The notes: generated by a model not told the origin, from the letters alone. Positions 1-10,658 are shown, numbered from the stretch's first letter. The stretch: DNA of 64,000 bases from Cordilura impudica (GCA_963682025.1 OY821522.1:23945030-24009029), one strand, 5' to 3'. Numbers and translations are program-made.

Positions 1-276
1 CAGAAATCTCTACGCTTATGAAAAAAATTCCCTTTTTTCCCTACACTACTTTTTTTTTAAATTTATTTTTAATTTGTACATTTTCAATTTCAATTATGTA
101 AAAATAACACAAAAACAAAAAAAAAAATATAAAAAATAAGATAAACATATCATGAGAATTACATAAGAATAATATAAAAAACATACAGATATTATAAAAA
201 AAAAAAAAATTTTACAATTCTGTATAATTCAACTTTTTGATATGGCTAGATGTGCATTTAAAATTTTCACAATTAA

Positions 277-569
277 GGCCTAGTTAGCCACACGTTGTTA
301 AAATGTATCCCTACCGTAAATGTAACGTTGGCAGTTAGTGCAATTATAGAACGTAAAAAACGAACCAGCATATTGCTGTGTAAAATTAACCAAACTTTAT
401 CAGCTGTTCACAAATGTCACGTACAAACGTAGCAAAAATCTATTTTCAACAGATTTGGACGTTCCGGTTACGTGACATTTGTGTTCGGTAACTGCTCTAA
501 ATGCTTTTCATGTAACAGAAAAAAACAGCTGACACGTTTAGTTAAGTTTACGTGTAGCTAACTAGGCCT
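277..569. mobile_element. Short palindromic MITE-like element
   Basis: The two ends are inverted copies of about 20 bp: GGCCTAGTTAGCCACACGT reads inward from 277, and its near-complement ends at 568-569, with one mismatch. A second inverted pair lies inside, around CACAAATGTCACGTAC (about 409-424) and its complement near 470-486, so most of the element could fold back on itself. TTAA occurs directly outside both ends (273-276 and 570-573), which fits a 4-bp target duplication. There is no coding capacity. The superfamily is not assigned; TTAA targets occur in piggyBac-like elements, but that is only a hint. Confidence 0.6.
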
Positions 570-899
570 TTAAAATGGCTTGCAAATGAGATGTTGTAAC
601 TCAAACAGAATATTTGTTCTTGGTTTTCAGTGTTGCCGTTTTAGCTTTTTAGTTGCTAGATTTAGCAACTTTTTTTGTCGTTTAGCATCCAAAATTTATC
701 AAAAGATGCTAGATGCTAACTTAGAATCTTTTATTAATAAAAAGTTGCTTTTAGCATCTTTTTTTTGATATTTTTTTTTTCATTATTTTTGAATATATAA
801 TTTTAATGGTATTGATATGTTTTAATTTCTCAAAGTGTAGTACAGTAATTTTGTGTACTACTCCTTTTACCACTCTGCTCGTTTCTTTCAACAAATATA

Positions 900-1391
900 A
901 AGGTGCTATTACATGATGTGTTTTTTACATATGTACTGTCAAATTTTCCCACAACAAAAGTTGTACACATCGTGTGATACATATGAAACATTGTTTATGT
1001 ACAATACATGAGCAAAGTCACATGTACATTTTTCAATTAGAACAGGTTCTATTTTTGCATGACAAACATGTGAAAATACAACACTGCTTGTGGCGAAAGA
1101 AAAACAGAGTAAATTTTAAAGATTAATATTGAAAGAAAAATAATTTGTTTAGTATTAATTAACAATTAAAAAATATGTATCTTTTTTTAACAATACATTT
1201 TTGTAAATTCACACATTAAATCAGCTGTTGTTTACATTTAGAGGTTAAGTCATACGGAAATTCATATGCACGTGTGATAGCAAAAATTATGAATCGTATG
1301 TAAAAGACAATTTTGACAGACATGAGGAATTTCATATGGATAAAAAAAGTGACAGTACATATGTAAAAAACATCTCGTGTAATAGCACCTT
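900..1391. mobile_element. TA-flanked MITE nested in the hAT element
   Basis: Long imperfect terminal inverted repeats of about 45 bp begin AAGGTGCTATTACA at 900 and end with the complement at 1391. Each end is followed inward by a shared TTTTTTACATATGTACTGTCA block. The dinucleotide TA borders both ends (898-899 and 1392-1393), as in Tc1/mariner-type targets. Subterminal ACATATG and CGTGTGATA motifs are repeated in both halves. There is no open reading frame of note. The insertion separates the hAT left end from its transposase remnant and is therefore younger than the hAT insertion. Confidence 0.7.
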
Positions 1392-1482
1392 TACAAAACA
1401 TTTTGAAATAGAAGAATGTAAACACCAACAACAGATTTTAATGAATTAAAAGTCGATTGCCAAAAAATATTGTATTAAAAAA

Positions 1483-1986
1483 ATGCCAAAATTTTCAATA
1501 CAAAACACATTAAATCGGGTAAAAGAACCGATTACCAATATATTAGAAGAGTTTAAATTTATATCCTCTGAAACAGAAAAAATTCAAATCCAATGGAGTT
1601 ATATCGCAGAACAAAACTGGGATACAACACTGAATACAACATCTTTATGGATTGAAAAATTCTATTGGCGAAAATCCATTTAAGGAGTTATCAATATTTG
1701 TATTGTCTATATTAGTTTTGTCTTTCTCAAAAGACGAAGTTGAACGTTTGTTTAGTTTAATGGCTTTAGTTAAAAGCAAACTTCGAACAGAATAAAATCC
1801 GAGTTGTTATGTTCTGTAATACGTATAAAAGAAGGATTGAAATTGAAAAATCGGTGCTGTCACACTTACAATATACCGAGCGATGTCGTTGATAAAAGTC
1901 GATCGTCAGAAAAATATCAGAGCCAAGAAGAACTTGAAGATGAAGACATCACAGAAATGTTAGATTCCATAAACCAATTATTCTAA
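1483..1986 (+). pseudogene. hAT transposase, C-terminal remnant
   Basis: This is the tail of a hAT transposase. The first reading frame (1483-1683) ends shortly before the dimerisation region. A shift of frame at about 1675-1685 picks up the hallmark stretch with DEVERLFSLMALVKSKLR (about 1725-1790), which matches the conserved hAT C-terminal dimerisation motif (hydrophobic run, then a VER.FS-type core and a basic K.K.R). The frame is then interrupted by TAA at about 1792-1794 and continues to the stop at 1984-1986 with an acidic end (EELEDEDITEMLD). The N-terminal BED finger and most of the RNase-H-like catalytic domain are absent, deleted between the left end and 1483. It cannot encode an active enzyme. 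Confidence 0.7.
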
Positions 1987-2352
1987 TATAATCGTATCTT
2001 TTGATAATGTAATTTCTGTTATATTTTAAATAAAAAAAAAATCCCTCTAAAATTAAAAATATTTAATTTAAGTTTAAAATAAACTCAATTTGATGTTATA
2101 AAAAATTTCAGATGAAATCCAAAATAATTTTAATTAAAATTTAAAAAATATAAATCTAAACATATGTTTTATATTAATTTTTCGATTTAAAAACCAAAGA
2201 ATTATTAATAAGTATATAATTTTTCAATATAAAGGTAATGAAATTTGAAAAAAAAATTTAGCATCTATTTTTACGACTCCAGTACGTTTAAGCATCTTTT
2301 TTTGCAATTTAGCATCTTTACAATTTCAAATTATGGCAATACTGTTGGTTTT

Positions 2353-2925
2353 AAAAGATTTATTATAACAGTGGTTATAAGCATGTATACTTAGATTTGA
2401 TTTATCACATTTTAATATATTTTCAAAAGCCTTGCATCCGCATTTATATTCGTCACCTGCTCCAGCCATCCATTAGCTTCTCGTCTCTCAACTAACTGAA
2501 TCAAAATCTTTATGTTCTGTATTTCTTTGATGTGTTTTCAGCATCATCGAAAAACGAATCGAACATTTTTCTAAAATTAATTATGTTTCTAAAATTAATT
2601 ATGTACAAATTTATAATATTTTAATGTAATATTTAATGTAATGTTTTATACTTGTCATTGTTATTAAAGAATCCACATATTTACTCCCTTCATATTATAG
2701 AGTTATTACCAGACTTAAAAAGGCTTTAAAGTTTAAAATTGAAAAAAAATATGCGATATTTAACAAATACATTCAAAATAGTTCTACTGAAATATTTGGC
2801 AGTTTTAGTTTTGCCTTGTATCAGTAAAATGTTCAGATATTAACTAAAAAAAAAAACTATTTGTTAAATATTTTCATCTTAATTATCTTAATTAATTTAA
2901 AGACACAAAGATAGATTTAATACAA
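2353..2925. other. AT-rich interval without a recognisable gene
   Basis: I see no coding region, RNA gene or element end here. A short direct duplication (ATGTTTCTAAAATTAATT, about 2572-2605) and A/T tracts are the only structure. Confidence 0.5.
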
Positions 2926-2929
2926 TAAA

Positions 2930-3383
2930 AACAAGTAAGAGTTGAAAGCTGATCTATGCGGACTCATAAATGTGCCCTATACTAATAGGTCTGGAAAATT
3001 GAAAAGGATTGTAAAAAATAAAATGCACCTTTATATTAAAAAATTTAAATTAAATAGAAAATTACAAAATAAACCATTTACCTGGTTAAACTTAATATTG
3101 TTTGTAATTATCTGGATCAGGTTAGTATTTAAAATGGGATAAATCGGGTGTCATTGTACCAATTTATGACCTAAAATATGTAGACACCTCTATTAGATGC
3201 TGAAAATTCAGAGCATTTGTTTTAATAATTCAGTAATAGGTTTATCAAAGTGTTTACATATTCAAATATTTTATATACATTTGTTACAAATAGTGCAAGA
3301 AGTCCAGATATTAATGTAAACGTAAAACCCAGGTGGAGGGTATCAAAGATTCGGCATAGCCGAATTTAACACTCTTACTTGTT
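2930..3383 (+). mobile_element. INE-1/DINE-1-like Helitron-type element, degenerate
   Basis: The right end carries the signature also seen at 9124-9175 and 51,871-51,922: GGTGGAGGGTAT (3332-3343), a short hairpin (GATTCGGC, loop, GCCGAAT, 3349-3365), then TTAACACTCTTACTTGTT to 3383. The left boundary is marked by AACAAGTAAGAGT (2930-2942), the exact complement of the terminal ACTCTTACTTGTT. That suggests two 3' ends facing outward, or a coincidental neighbour. The interior has no coding region that I recognise. Confidence 0.5.
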
Positions 3384-3492
3384 ACTAGTTATTTTCTACA
3401 AAACAATCAGAAATATCAAAAGATAAAAGATGTTTTATATCCATAGCTTCGGAATCAACATTTTCTATTTCAAGACTTATTTTTGGTAACCA

Positions 3493-5402
3493 TTATGTTC
3501 TTATGGAGTATATTACTGGATCTGATGATATCAATAAATATTCCATTAAATCGGAATTTTGGGCTTCTTTGCTATATTTTCTTGTATTAAAAAGTCTAAA
3601 GTGTTTGACATCTCTGTTTCTAGCTTCTTGTGCTTCTTCAGTCAGTTCTCCCAGGGGCAGGATGCTATTTTGTATTATTTCTTTCCCATGAGCTAATACT
3701 TTGTGTACAGTTGGTGTCATTGGCCTCCAAGGATATAAGTTCATTATTAATTCCTTAGTTCCACTAGCATATATTTTCAATTTCTCCGCATTAATTTGTT
3801 GTTTACTATTAATGACAGCTAATATTACTTTAAACCGTGCGATTAAAGCCGTGTCAATGCCAGTAATCAAAGAAGTAGTTTCGGGATCTTCAAAGAAACG
3901 TCTTGCTGTATTACCATCATTTGAAATTCCATAGCCACAAAGAGGCTTATCGATAATTAGACCAAGTTGCATTTTAAATTCATCCTGAATTCTTTTCTTT
4001 TATTATTTTTAACTGGTATATTTTCTTGTCCTGGAATTTGCCGGTATTTTAGATCATATGCGAGATGCAAGCAATATTCCATAAATCGTATTCTTGCATG
4101 AAGTGGTGATATTCCAAATTTTAAAGCATTTTCATTAATAGGAATTTCATCACAACTGTTATGAAATTCTGAACTTTTCTTTCCACATATATTACATTTC
4201 CAAGTAGATGTTATATCTGTAACGGCATTGGCTACTTTCCCATCAATCATTGTAAAAAGTGGTTGAAATAACACTTTAATGAAACTTCCAGATATTTCCA
4301 CAAAAACTGGAGATAATCTCGAAATTTCCTGATTTATTGAACTCACTAAGCTTTGTGTTGTAATTTTGTCTTCCTTTGTGTACTCAAATCGGATTGGCCG
4401 ACATAGAAACTTAGATCCGGGTGTTAAATTACTCCATATGTCCTGATATTCTCTCTCACTAGAAGAAGAACTTGTCTCATTATATAGCCTCATTTTTAAT
4501 GGTACTAATGATGTCATAAAAATTGTTGAAAAATCTATTTCTGAATTGCTTCCACTTGGTTGTCTATACTCAGAAAATCTAGATGTTCCATCGCATCCCC
4601 ATTTACATATTAACGTAACTTCTGAATTGTTGCATATTTCTATGTCTTCTTTGCTAAATGTGGATATTATTCTAGATGCAGTGCTTTCAAGCAGTTCCGC
4701 TAATCCAACATTTGCACTTTCAGTATTTGATTTCACATTAGATGGTAGAATTTTATTTTTTGTTTCCTTTATGGCTCTGCTGGTAGGAAAAATATCAAAT
4801 CCTTTTTCTTTGAGAGCTTTTCTCAAAATACCATATTTATTTCTTGTCAATCCCAAATTTAAAATAAGAGCTACCGCATCCTCTTCTGTAAATGATGTTG
4901 ACAATTTTGGCGTTGAAATACTTTGCACCATACGCTTCAACCGCTTAGGAGATGCAGTTGGTAACACATCTACAATTTTAGCAGCTTCCTTTGGTTGCGT
5001 GCGTGTCAAGGCTGATTTAAAAGAATCCTTAATTTCATTAGGCGAATGGTTACTAATGATTTCTTCTTGTTTTTTCTTTTTTGTCCTTGATTGAACATTT
5101 TCGTAGTCCTTTTTAGGTCGACCAAATGCCTTTTTCTCAATTTGTACTGTGAGGCCCGTTTTCAACCATTCTTCATTTTTAGTCATAAACTTTGATTTTG
5201 ATAAACCCGATTGGCTAAATCTTCTTTCGTAAGCTTTGTAAAAATTTTCAACATCTTCAGATCTCACATTTAAACCGTAAGTGTTGTTAATTTTATAAAA
5301 TAATTTCGAGACTTTTTCTGAACGTGATGAATGAATAGTAGAATCGGAAGGATTTTCCCAAATAACTTTGCAAAGTGAATAATACTTTAATGTAACCTCC
5401 AT
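3493..5402 (-). pseudogene. Transib transposase (RAG1-related DDE recombinase), one frameshift
   Basis: The product is a cut-and-paste transposase of the Transib family, the transposon group to which the vertebrate V(D)J recombinase RAG1 is related. The N-terminal part (481 codons, start 5402) contains the first catalytic Asp in KWGCDGTSRF, the second in FTMIDGKV, and a small zinc-binding segment (CNICGKKSSEFHNSC). The C-terminal part (159 codons, 3972-3493) holds the HKVLAHGKEII stretch and the catalytic Glu in LTEEAQEARNRD, followed by the family-typical SDPVI ending. The two parts overlap by 16 bases in different frames at 3957-3972, so a single indel splits an otherwise full-length enzyme of about 640 residues. 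No in-frame stops were seen elsewhere, so decay is slight. The short gap between its stop and the INE-1-like end at 3383 holds no terminal repeat. Confidence 0.85.
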
Positions 5403-5414
5403 GATAGATTATAC

Positions 5415-6503
5415 GAAAGTGATTCAAAAAACCAAAAAAAAACGGAAAACCATAGTTTTTCTATATTTTTTTCCGATATTTGAATATAAATATCTCAAAA
5501 ACTATTAACGTTATCAAAATGATTTTTTGAAGTGTTTTAGCTAATTTAAATGCCTTTCTGAATCAATAAACAAAATATAAAAATAACTAATCTTAATATG
5601 TTTTTTATGTTAACAAAAAAAATTTGTATGAAAATTTGACTTTTTTCACCATTTAAGCCCTTCTGACCACGTTTATGTAATGGCGGTGAATTTTATTGCG
5701 GCAGATAAATAAAAATATTTGGAGCTTTAATACTGCGGTGAAATATTTGAAGAAGTGGAGCGGATATTTTTGTATTAACTTTTAAAACTTAGTTTTTTTT
5801 TTCAAATTGCCCAATTTCGTCCAATGCTGGACGTAGGGTGCATATCCAAAAATATTAAAAATTTCGCTTATAACCATTCTTGAAGCATATTCTTTTAAAA
5901 TATGTTGAAAAATATATACATGTTTTACCAAAGTTGTGAGAAAAAGTGAAAGAATGAAGGGTATTTTTTGCCAAAAATTTGCAATTTTTAAAACCTGATT
6001 CAAAAAGTCAACTTTAAGATTTTGTGCTCACTAAACGGTTTGAAATAATTCAAAAAATATATCAACGTATTTTTTTAAAAAGTACTGGCTATCGCCACAT
6101 ATTTTTAGATTTTTTTTTATCTATTTTAATCAAAATGTTATTTGCGAAAAACCAAGAAAGAATTTGGTGAAAAGTTAAAATGTTGATTTTTAAAATCAAA
6201 TATTTTTTAAACCGTAAGCGATAACTAGGTAGTATAAGCATGTTTTTTGTTAACAATTTAATGGTTATTGGAAAAATTTAAAAAAAGTAAAAATCACTTC
6301 ATATTTATAAAAGTTCCACCTTGAGGTGGTCGACTTTGGCACCGTGTAGATCACCCTGTGTTACAACAGAGTATCTCAAATATAAATATTTTGAAAGCCT
6401 ATATCATTGACTACAATCGCCTAGAATATACTATTCCAATCCAACCAATAGTTTAGAAGTTCCAGACTTATTACCACTTTTTTTTTGGTTTTGAACCACT
6501 GTG
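5415..6503. mobile_element. Non-coding segment bounded by Transib-terminus-like inverted motifs
   Basis: At the right edge the sequence read inward from 6503 is CACAGTGGTTCAAAACC followed by an A tract. At the left edge, reading rightward from 5415, it is GAAAGTGATTCAAAAAACC followed by an A tract. The right heptamer CACAGTG is the form expected at Transib ends and equals the consensus RSS heptamer. Homology to the other INE-1-like copy (at about 41,075) resumes immediately after 6503, which places a true insertion boundary there. The segment may be the 5' part of the neighbouring Transib element, or a separate Transib-type MITE abutting its transposase. No matching 5-bp target duplication was found. 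There are no credible reading frames inside. Confidence 0.5.
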
Positions 6504-9175
6504 TGTTGTGTTGTTGTCATAGCAGGACTTGTTGTTTTTGTGGTCGTTGTGGTAATAATATAATAAAAACTAACCCTTTGTACATTTTTTTATTAACTCT
6601 GGTAGAAAATTTTAAAAGTTTCCATTGTTTTGGCATCACTAAAACAATTTGCTAGATCATTTCTGTTATCACCACGAGCCTGCCTGCAAAATTTCAGATC
6701 GAATGGGTCACGGGAAAGGGATTAAAATCGATCCAAAATTTTTTCGACAAGCAGACACTACGAGTTAATATATGTAAAGGGAGTAAAAATTCACCAGCAT
6801 CTAAAGCAAATAATGCTAAAATACCTAGTTGTTAATAAAAAAAAACAGTGTAAATTTAGCAAAAAAAAATTTTATGTATAAATTTATTTAAAGAGAAAAA
6901 CACAAAAATAACGTTTGATGTTGCATTTTTTGTGTGTAATATTTACATATACATACATGAACATATTAAATAACACAAATAATATACATATATTATATAT
7001 CTGTATATCCATAACAACTGCATGTTAGAAATAAATCGGTATATTATTTTATTTACATAAAATTCTGCAATATATTGTTGTGGGGAAAATACATTTCTTT
7101 TGCATTAACAGAGTGTCACTTCATTTTGCTCAGCGTGACTATACCACATTAGATGGCGCCTCAATTTTTGTTTGTTCTAATTAGCTTTGCAATAGTTATT
7201 TCTATTTTAACATGAATGTTAATATTTTCAACTAGATATCATACAGAACAATGTTAAGAGTATACACGGGCTGGTCTTTTATTTCATACATTTTTTCATT
7301 ATTCTTTTACATATATGAACATAAGTTTGGCATATTAACTTTTTGTTGTCTTTACAAAATAGAGTTACCGAGTTCATCAATGAGTTTTTTGCTTTCAAAA
7401 CAGTTCTACATAGTTATATAGAATTATTATTCTGCTTTACCTACAAAATATCTGATTGCGATTACATCTAATTTTTAAAAATTGTTTATAATTACTAAAG
7501 CATTATTATTCACACTTATTATTGCACTTTTTAAATTTTCCATTCAAATTTAAGAAAATATCAATTCTAAAAACTAGAATTAAAAATTTCCAATTATAAA
7601 TTACAATTAATTGAATTTCAGAAAATCATATCAAAACGTCGGAAATTATAATTTTAAATATAGAAGACATCAATTGCATCTTTAATATATAAATTTTATT
7701 CGTTAAACACAAATTGAAATTCCAAAAAAAAAACACCAAATACCTGTTTTATATTTAAAAAATTTTTACATTTAACAAAAATATTGACATTCAGGAGAAA
7801 TTAATAGCTTTTCAGTACCGGGATTCAGTAACTTCTTTTAACGATAGTCGAATCGTTAATAAAAAGAAAATAGCAAAATTATCAGTAAAATTTGTAAACG
7901 ATATTCGCTATTGTTAAAGTCAGCTGTTGTTGTTATATAAACGACAACCATTTATGTGTTGTTTATTCAATCGATAGAAACTTAAATTTTTAGGCTGAAA
8001 TGTCGTCATACATAAATAAAAATCATAAAATAGTGAAAATATTTTGCTTTAATTAAAAAAACTTTTTTATATAAATAAAAAAATTAAATAGCATATTCAA
8101 TTCATTATTTCATTTTCAAATAAATACACAGAAATATTAGTAAAAAAATAAAGATATTAAACATCAACATAAAATCATCCTGTCAAACACGAAGTAATTT
8201 TTTTTTTCTATTCTTCTTTGTGTTTTTCGCTTATTTTGACAGAGATGCCACTCGTTTACAATTTAAATAAATAGAAAAATAGATTTGTCGACTGTCGTTA
8301 AGATGTATGTACTTAGTGAATCACTTAATCCTTAGCGCAATCAACAATAGCTGTCGATATATATTGCGATTGTCGGATCGTTGAAATTTACAGAATCACA
8401 CTACAGAAAACATAAATTTAAATTCAATGAATTTTAGAAAACGTCAAATGATATTTAAGAATTGCGAACATAAAAACTGTTACATAAATAAACGCAATTT
8501 GATGAGAATGTTATTTTTTATATATAAATTTTCACAATTTTTTTTGGATGAATATTTGAAGTTTTTCAGAAAATAAGGAGAACAAATTATTTTATTTAAA
8601 ATGTTTGGGACATTTGGTTTTTTGCGTTTGGCATCCCTAATTTGAATATTTATTATTATAAATTTATTCTCTATGTTTTCCAAATATGGCAATATTTTAA
8701 TAAAAAATTGAGAGAGTTTTTTTTTGGTTATTATTTTGTTACTCCATCCGACCTATATGGCCGCAATGAAGAAATATTTGGCCAGTTAAAAGAAACTATA
8801 CAGCCATCTCCAATTAGCACGATTTAATGCATATAGCCACCCTACACAACCATTACCTTTGCATTGGAGGTTAGGGCGAGCTATTTGATTAGCAAAAACT
8901 AAATTAAACGAGAAGTTATGTCATATAACCGGAAACGCATGCATATAGGTATATAACCTAAATGCATGCCGCAACCACGATGACCAAAAAGCAAACACCG
9001 AAATAAATCCGAAATAATAGAAAAGACGAAAACCAACCCAAAGAATTTGCTGAAATAATTTGGTATTAAGTTTAACAAATTGTTTACATTTTCATTTACA
9101 TTTATTATCAAGACTCAAACCGAGGTGGAGGGTATCAAAGATTCGGCACAGCCGAATTTAACACTCTTACTTGTT
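6504..9175 (+). mobile_element. INE-1/DINE-1-like element, copy A (5' part missing)
   Basis: This stretch is colinear with 41,075-43,258 plus 49,582-49,752 and 51,797-51,922, at clearly recognisable but diverged identity. It ends in the same 3' structure: GGTGGAGGGTAT (9124-9135), hairpin GATTCGGC-ACA-GCCGAAT, then ACTCTTACTTGTT. The 5' end with its ATACCCTCCACC motif, present in copy B, is missing; copy A starts at the Transib-like terminus. A 588-bp MITE (7816-8403) interrupts it relative to copy B. No protein is recognisable in it; a short open frame at 8642-8827 has a counterpart in copy B but the differences do not look protein-constrained. Confidence 0.65.
7816..8403. mobile_element. 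MITE inserted in INE-1-like copy A (3-bp target duplication)
   Basis: Comparison with copy B shows 588 extra bases here. The ends are imperfect inverted repeats of about 40 bp: TACCGGGATTCAGTAA from 7816, and TAGTGTGATTCTGTAA read inward from 8403, both followed by an AACGAT motif. CAG flanks both sides (7813-7815, 8404-8406). No open frame was recognised. The superfamily is unassigned; 3-bp duplications occur in PIF/Harbinger and CACTA-like elements. Confidence 0.65.
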
Positions 9176-9360
9176 TTTTAATCACTTTCTCAAAGTCCTT
9201 GTATCAAATATAAGAAGAAAAAAATTAAACAAAACCGGTTCGAGATTACTTTTTGACAGCTGTCAAGTTGTCACGACTGTGCTATGCTGTGTATATAACT
9301 GTTGAAGCTTGGCTCGTTTGCCTCGCTCAACTTCATAAAAAAAAGGATAAAAAAGGGGGG

Positions 9361-9503
9361 TAACTTGGTGTTGCACCAAGTTATTTCTTTAGTGTTTTAA
9401 ATTTAAATTAGTGTTTTAAATTTAAATTATCCTAGTGGTACACCAGGATAATGTAAGTTTAAATTTGTTAAGGATAGTTATCCAAGTGGTACACAAGGAC
9501 AAC
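9361..9503. repeat. Three successive short hairpins
   Basis: Hairpin 1: TAACTTGGTG (9361-9370), loop TTG, CACCAAGTTA (9374-9383), a perfect 10-bp stem. Hairpin 2: ATTATCCTAGTG (9426-9437), loop GTA, CACCAGGATAAT (9441-9452), with one mismatch. Hairpin 3: GTTATCCAAGTG (9477-9488), loop GTA, CACAAGGACAAC (9492-9503), with several mismatches. Hairpins 2 and 3 are clearly related in sequence. Confidence 0.75.
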
Positions 9504-9806
9504 GTTGTGTTCAAGTAAAAAAAAACCTGTGGGTTATTGAGTGGCAAAATAATAATGGCAATTTTATTAATAAACTTACGCTATATATATATCATAAAAT
9601 CAAATCAATAAAGTTAACTGTAAAAAATAAAAATGCAATAAAAACAATGCATATAAATTACAACAAAAGCATATAAAACAAATGTAAAAGCCAAAAAATG
9701 TAGATATAAAAAATTAACTAAAATTAAAACACATACATATGCTAAAAATGGTTCATTCATTTGTTTCCCACAGTCAGTCGAAACAAAACAAATATTGCAT
9801 TTCAAT

Positions 9807-10096
9807 GCGACTGCCAATTCATATAGGCACGTGTAAAGTTTATTTACGTGGTTCAAGCCATGAATTATGCAGTCGCAGCAAGTCTCATGCTTTGCTTGAC
9901 AAACCGTGGGAACCAAAGCCACCGTTCATTAGTTGCTGCATTAAATTGGGCTCTCACCGTCAGCCAAAGCAAAGCTGATATTATGTTTCATTACCGTCTG
10001 ACTGCAAATGCATACAGGCGCGTGTAAAGTTTATTCATGAAATTTGCAGACGCAGCAATTCACACGATTTGCTTGACAAAACGGTGAGAACCAAAT
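9807..10096. repeat. Direct repeat of a foldback sequence
   Basis: Two related copies (9807-9917 and 9996-10,096) share CGTGTAAAGTTTAT and a TTTGCTTGACAAA(C)CG(T)G-type 3' block ending in GAACCAAA. The first copy folds strongly: GCGACTGCCAATTCAT (9807-9822) pairs with ATGAATTATGCAGTCGC (9860-9876), and CACGTGTAAA pairs with TTTACGTGG inside it. The second copy keeps a weaker version. Confidence 0.65.
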
Positions 10097-10238
10097 AATT
10101 TTAATTCCATAAAGATTTGTTTTTATTTTGCTAAAAATAAAAAAAATCAGAAAAAATGAACATATTGCGGCCCCAACGATCGGCAACATCAATGGGCAGA
10201 ACAAATGAACGATCTTTAATAATAAATGCTGAGATTAG

Positions 10239-10658
10239 CTAAGGTGTTGGTTCCAAGGAAACGTTCCAGTTAGACCTTGGTGACGGCTGTGGAACTGTTT
10301 TGCGTCTAAGTTTCAATATTTGTTTAATTAGTAGGATGATGATCAGTGTTACAATTAGTGCTAGTCCCACATAGCTGATGGTCACACTGTGCACCTTATG
10401 ATTTAGTGCTGTTGCCGGTAAATTTTGTAGTTGCGCCTTTACTTCCGCTTGCAACCGGGTTATGTTGTCAATAGTCGAAGAGTATGGTAGGGGTTGGGTT
10501 AGCCTGTCCACATTCTGTAGTAGATGGGAGAACGATATCCCATTGCTTGTGTATGATTGCTGTAAAATTGAGGTAATTGTTTGGGGACCGTATATGGTGG
10601 TCCCTTCGCTTTTCATTGTGCATCCCGCTGGGAGCGTAAGGAAGCCGGTGCCTTCCAA
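10239..10658 (-). pseudogene. env-like: Env-like glycoprotein, C-terminal part with transmembrane anchor
   Basis: These 139 codons carry the end of the envelope-like protein. There is a Cys-containing ectodomain stretch, a helical region rich in Leu/Gln, one strong membrane segment (VTISYVGLALIVTLIIILLI, about residues 90-110) and a short basic, Pro-rich cytoplasmic tail (LRRKTVPQPSPRSN). That is the layout of the membrane anchor of baculovirus-F-like fusion proteins. It lies in a different frame from the upstream Env portion ending at 10,699, so one frameshift between about 10,660 and 10,700 separates ectodomain from anchor. The start shown is only the first in-frame Met; translation would have come from upstream. 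Confidence 0.7.

Larger units (their letters stand above)
628..2344 (+). mobile_element. hAT DNA transposon, internally deleted, with perfect 8-bp target duplication
   Basis: The left end begins CAGTGTTGCCGTTTTA and the right end is the imperfect complement (CAGTATTGCCATAATT read from 2344). The octamer TTGGTTTT flanks both ends exactly (620-627 and 2345-2352), as expected for hAT transposition. Subterminal TTTAGCATC-type motifs recur near both ends (about 685-760 and 2258-2320). The only coding remnant is the C-terminal transposase piece at 1483-1986, so the element depends on an active relative elsewhere. A second MITE (900-1391) sits inside it. hAT superfamily assignment is firm; family is not assigned. 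Confidence 0.85.
9176..10162 (-). mobile_element. Candidate LTR/leader of the minus-strand BEL/Pao element
   Basis: This non-coding stretch lies just downstream (on the minus strand) of the Env C-terminus. A purine-rich run on the minus strand (TTGGGGCCGCAA, complement of about 10,165-10,176) followed by a TG could be the polypurine tract and start of the 3' LTR at 10,162. No second LTR copy is present to fix its limits, so the outer boundary is a guess. It contains three small hairpins (9361-9503), a repeated 19-mer AGTGTTTTAAATTTAAATT (about 9391 and 9410), and two copies of a foldback repeat (9807-9917, 9996-10,096). The short open frames here are not convincing as genes. Confidence 0.35.

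Noticed and set aside
580..768. 62-codon open frame at the left
   Set aside because: It spans the hAT left end and its subterminal repeats and has no protein-like features.
2942..3142. 66-codon frame in the degenerate INE-1-like region
   Set aside because: Lys/Leu/Asn-rich chance frame without a match or conserved counterpart.
8642..8827. Open frame with a counterpart at 42,911-43,114 in the other INE-1-like copy
   Set aside because: Both end at the same stop, but differences include indels and many amino-acid changes. Similarity is explained by the common non-coding element.
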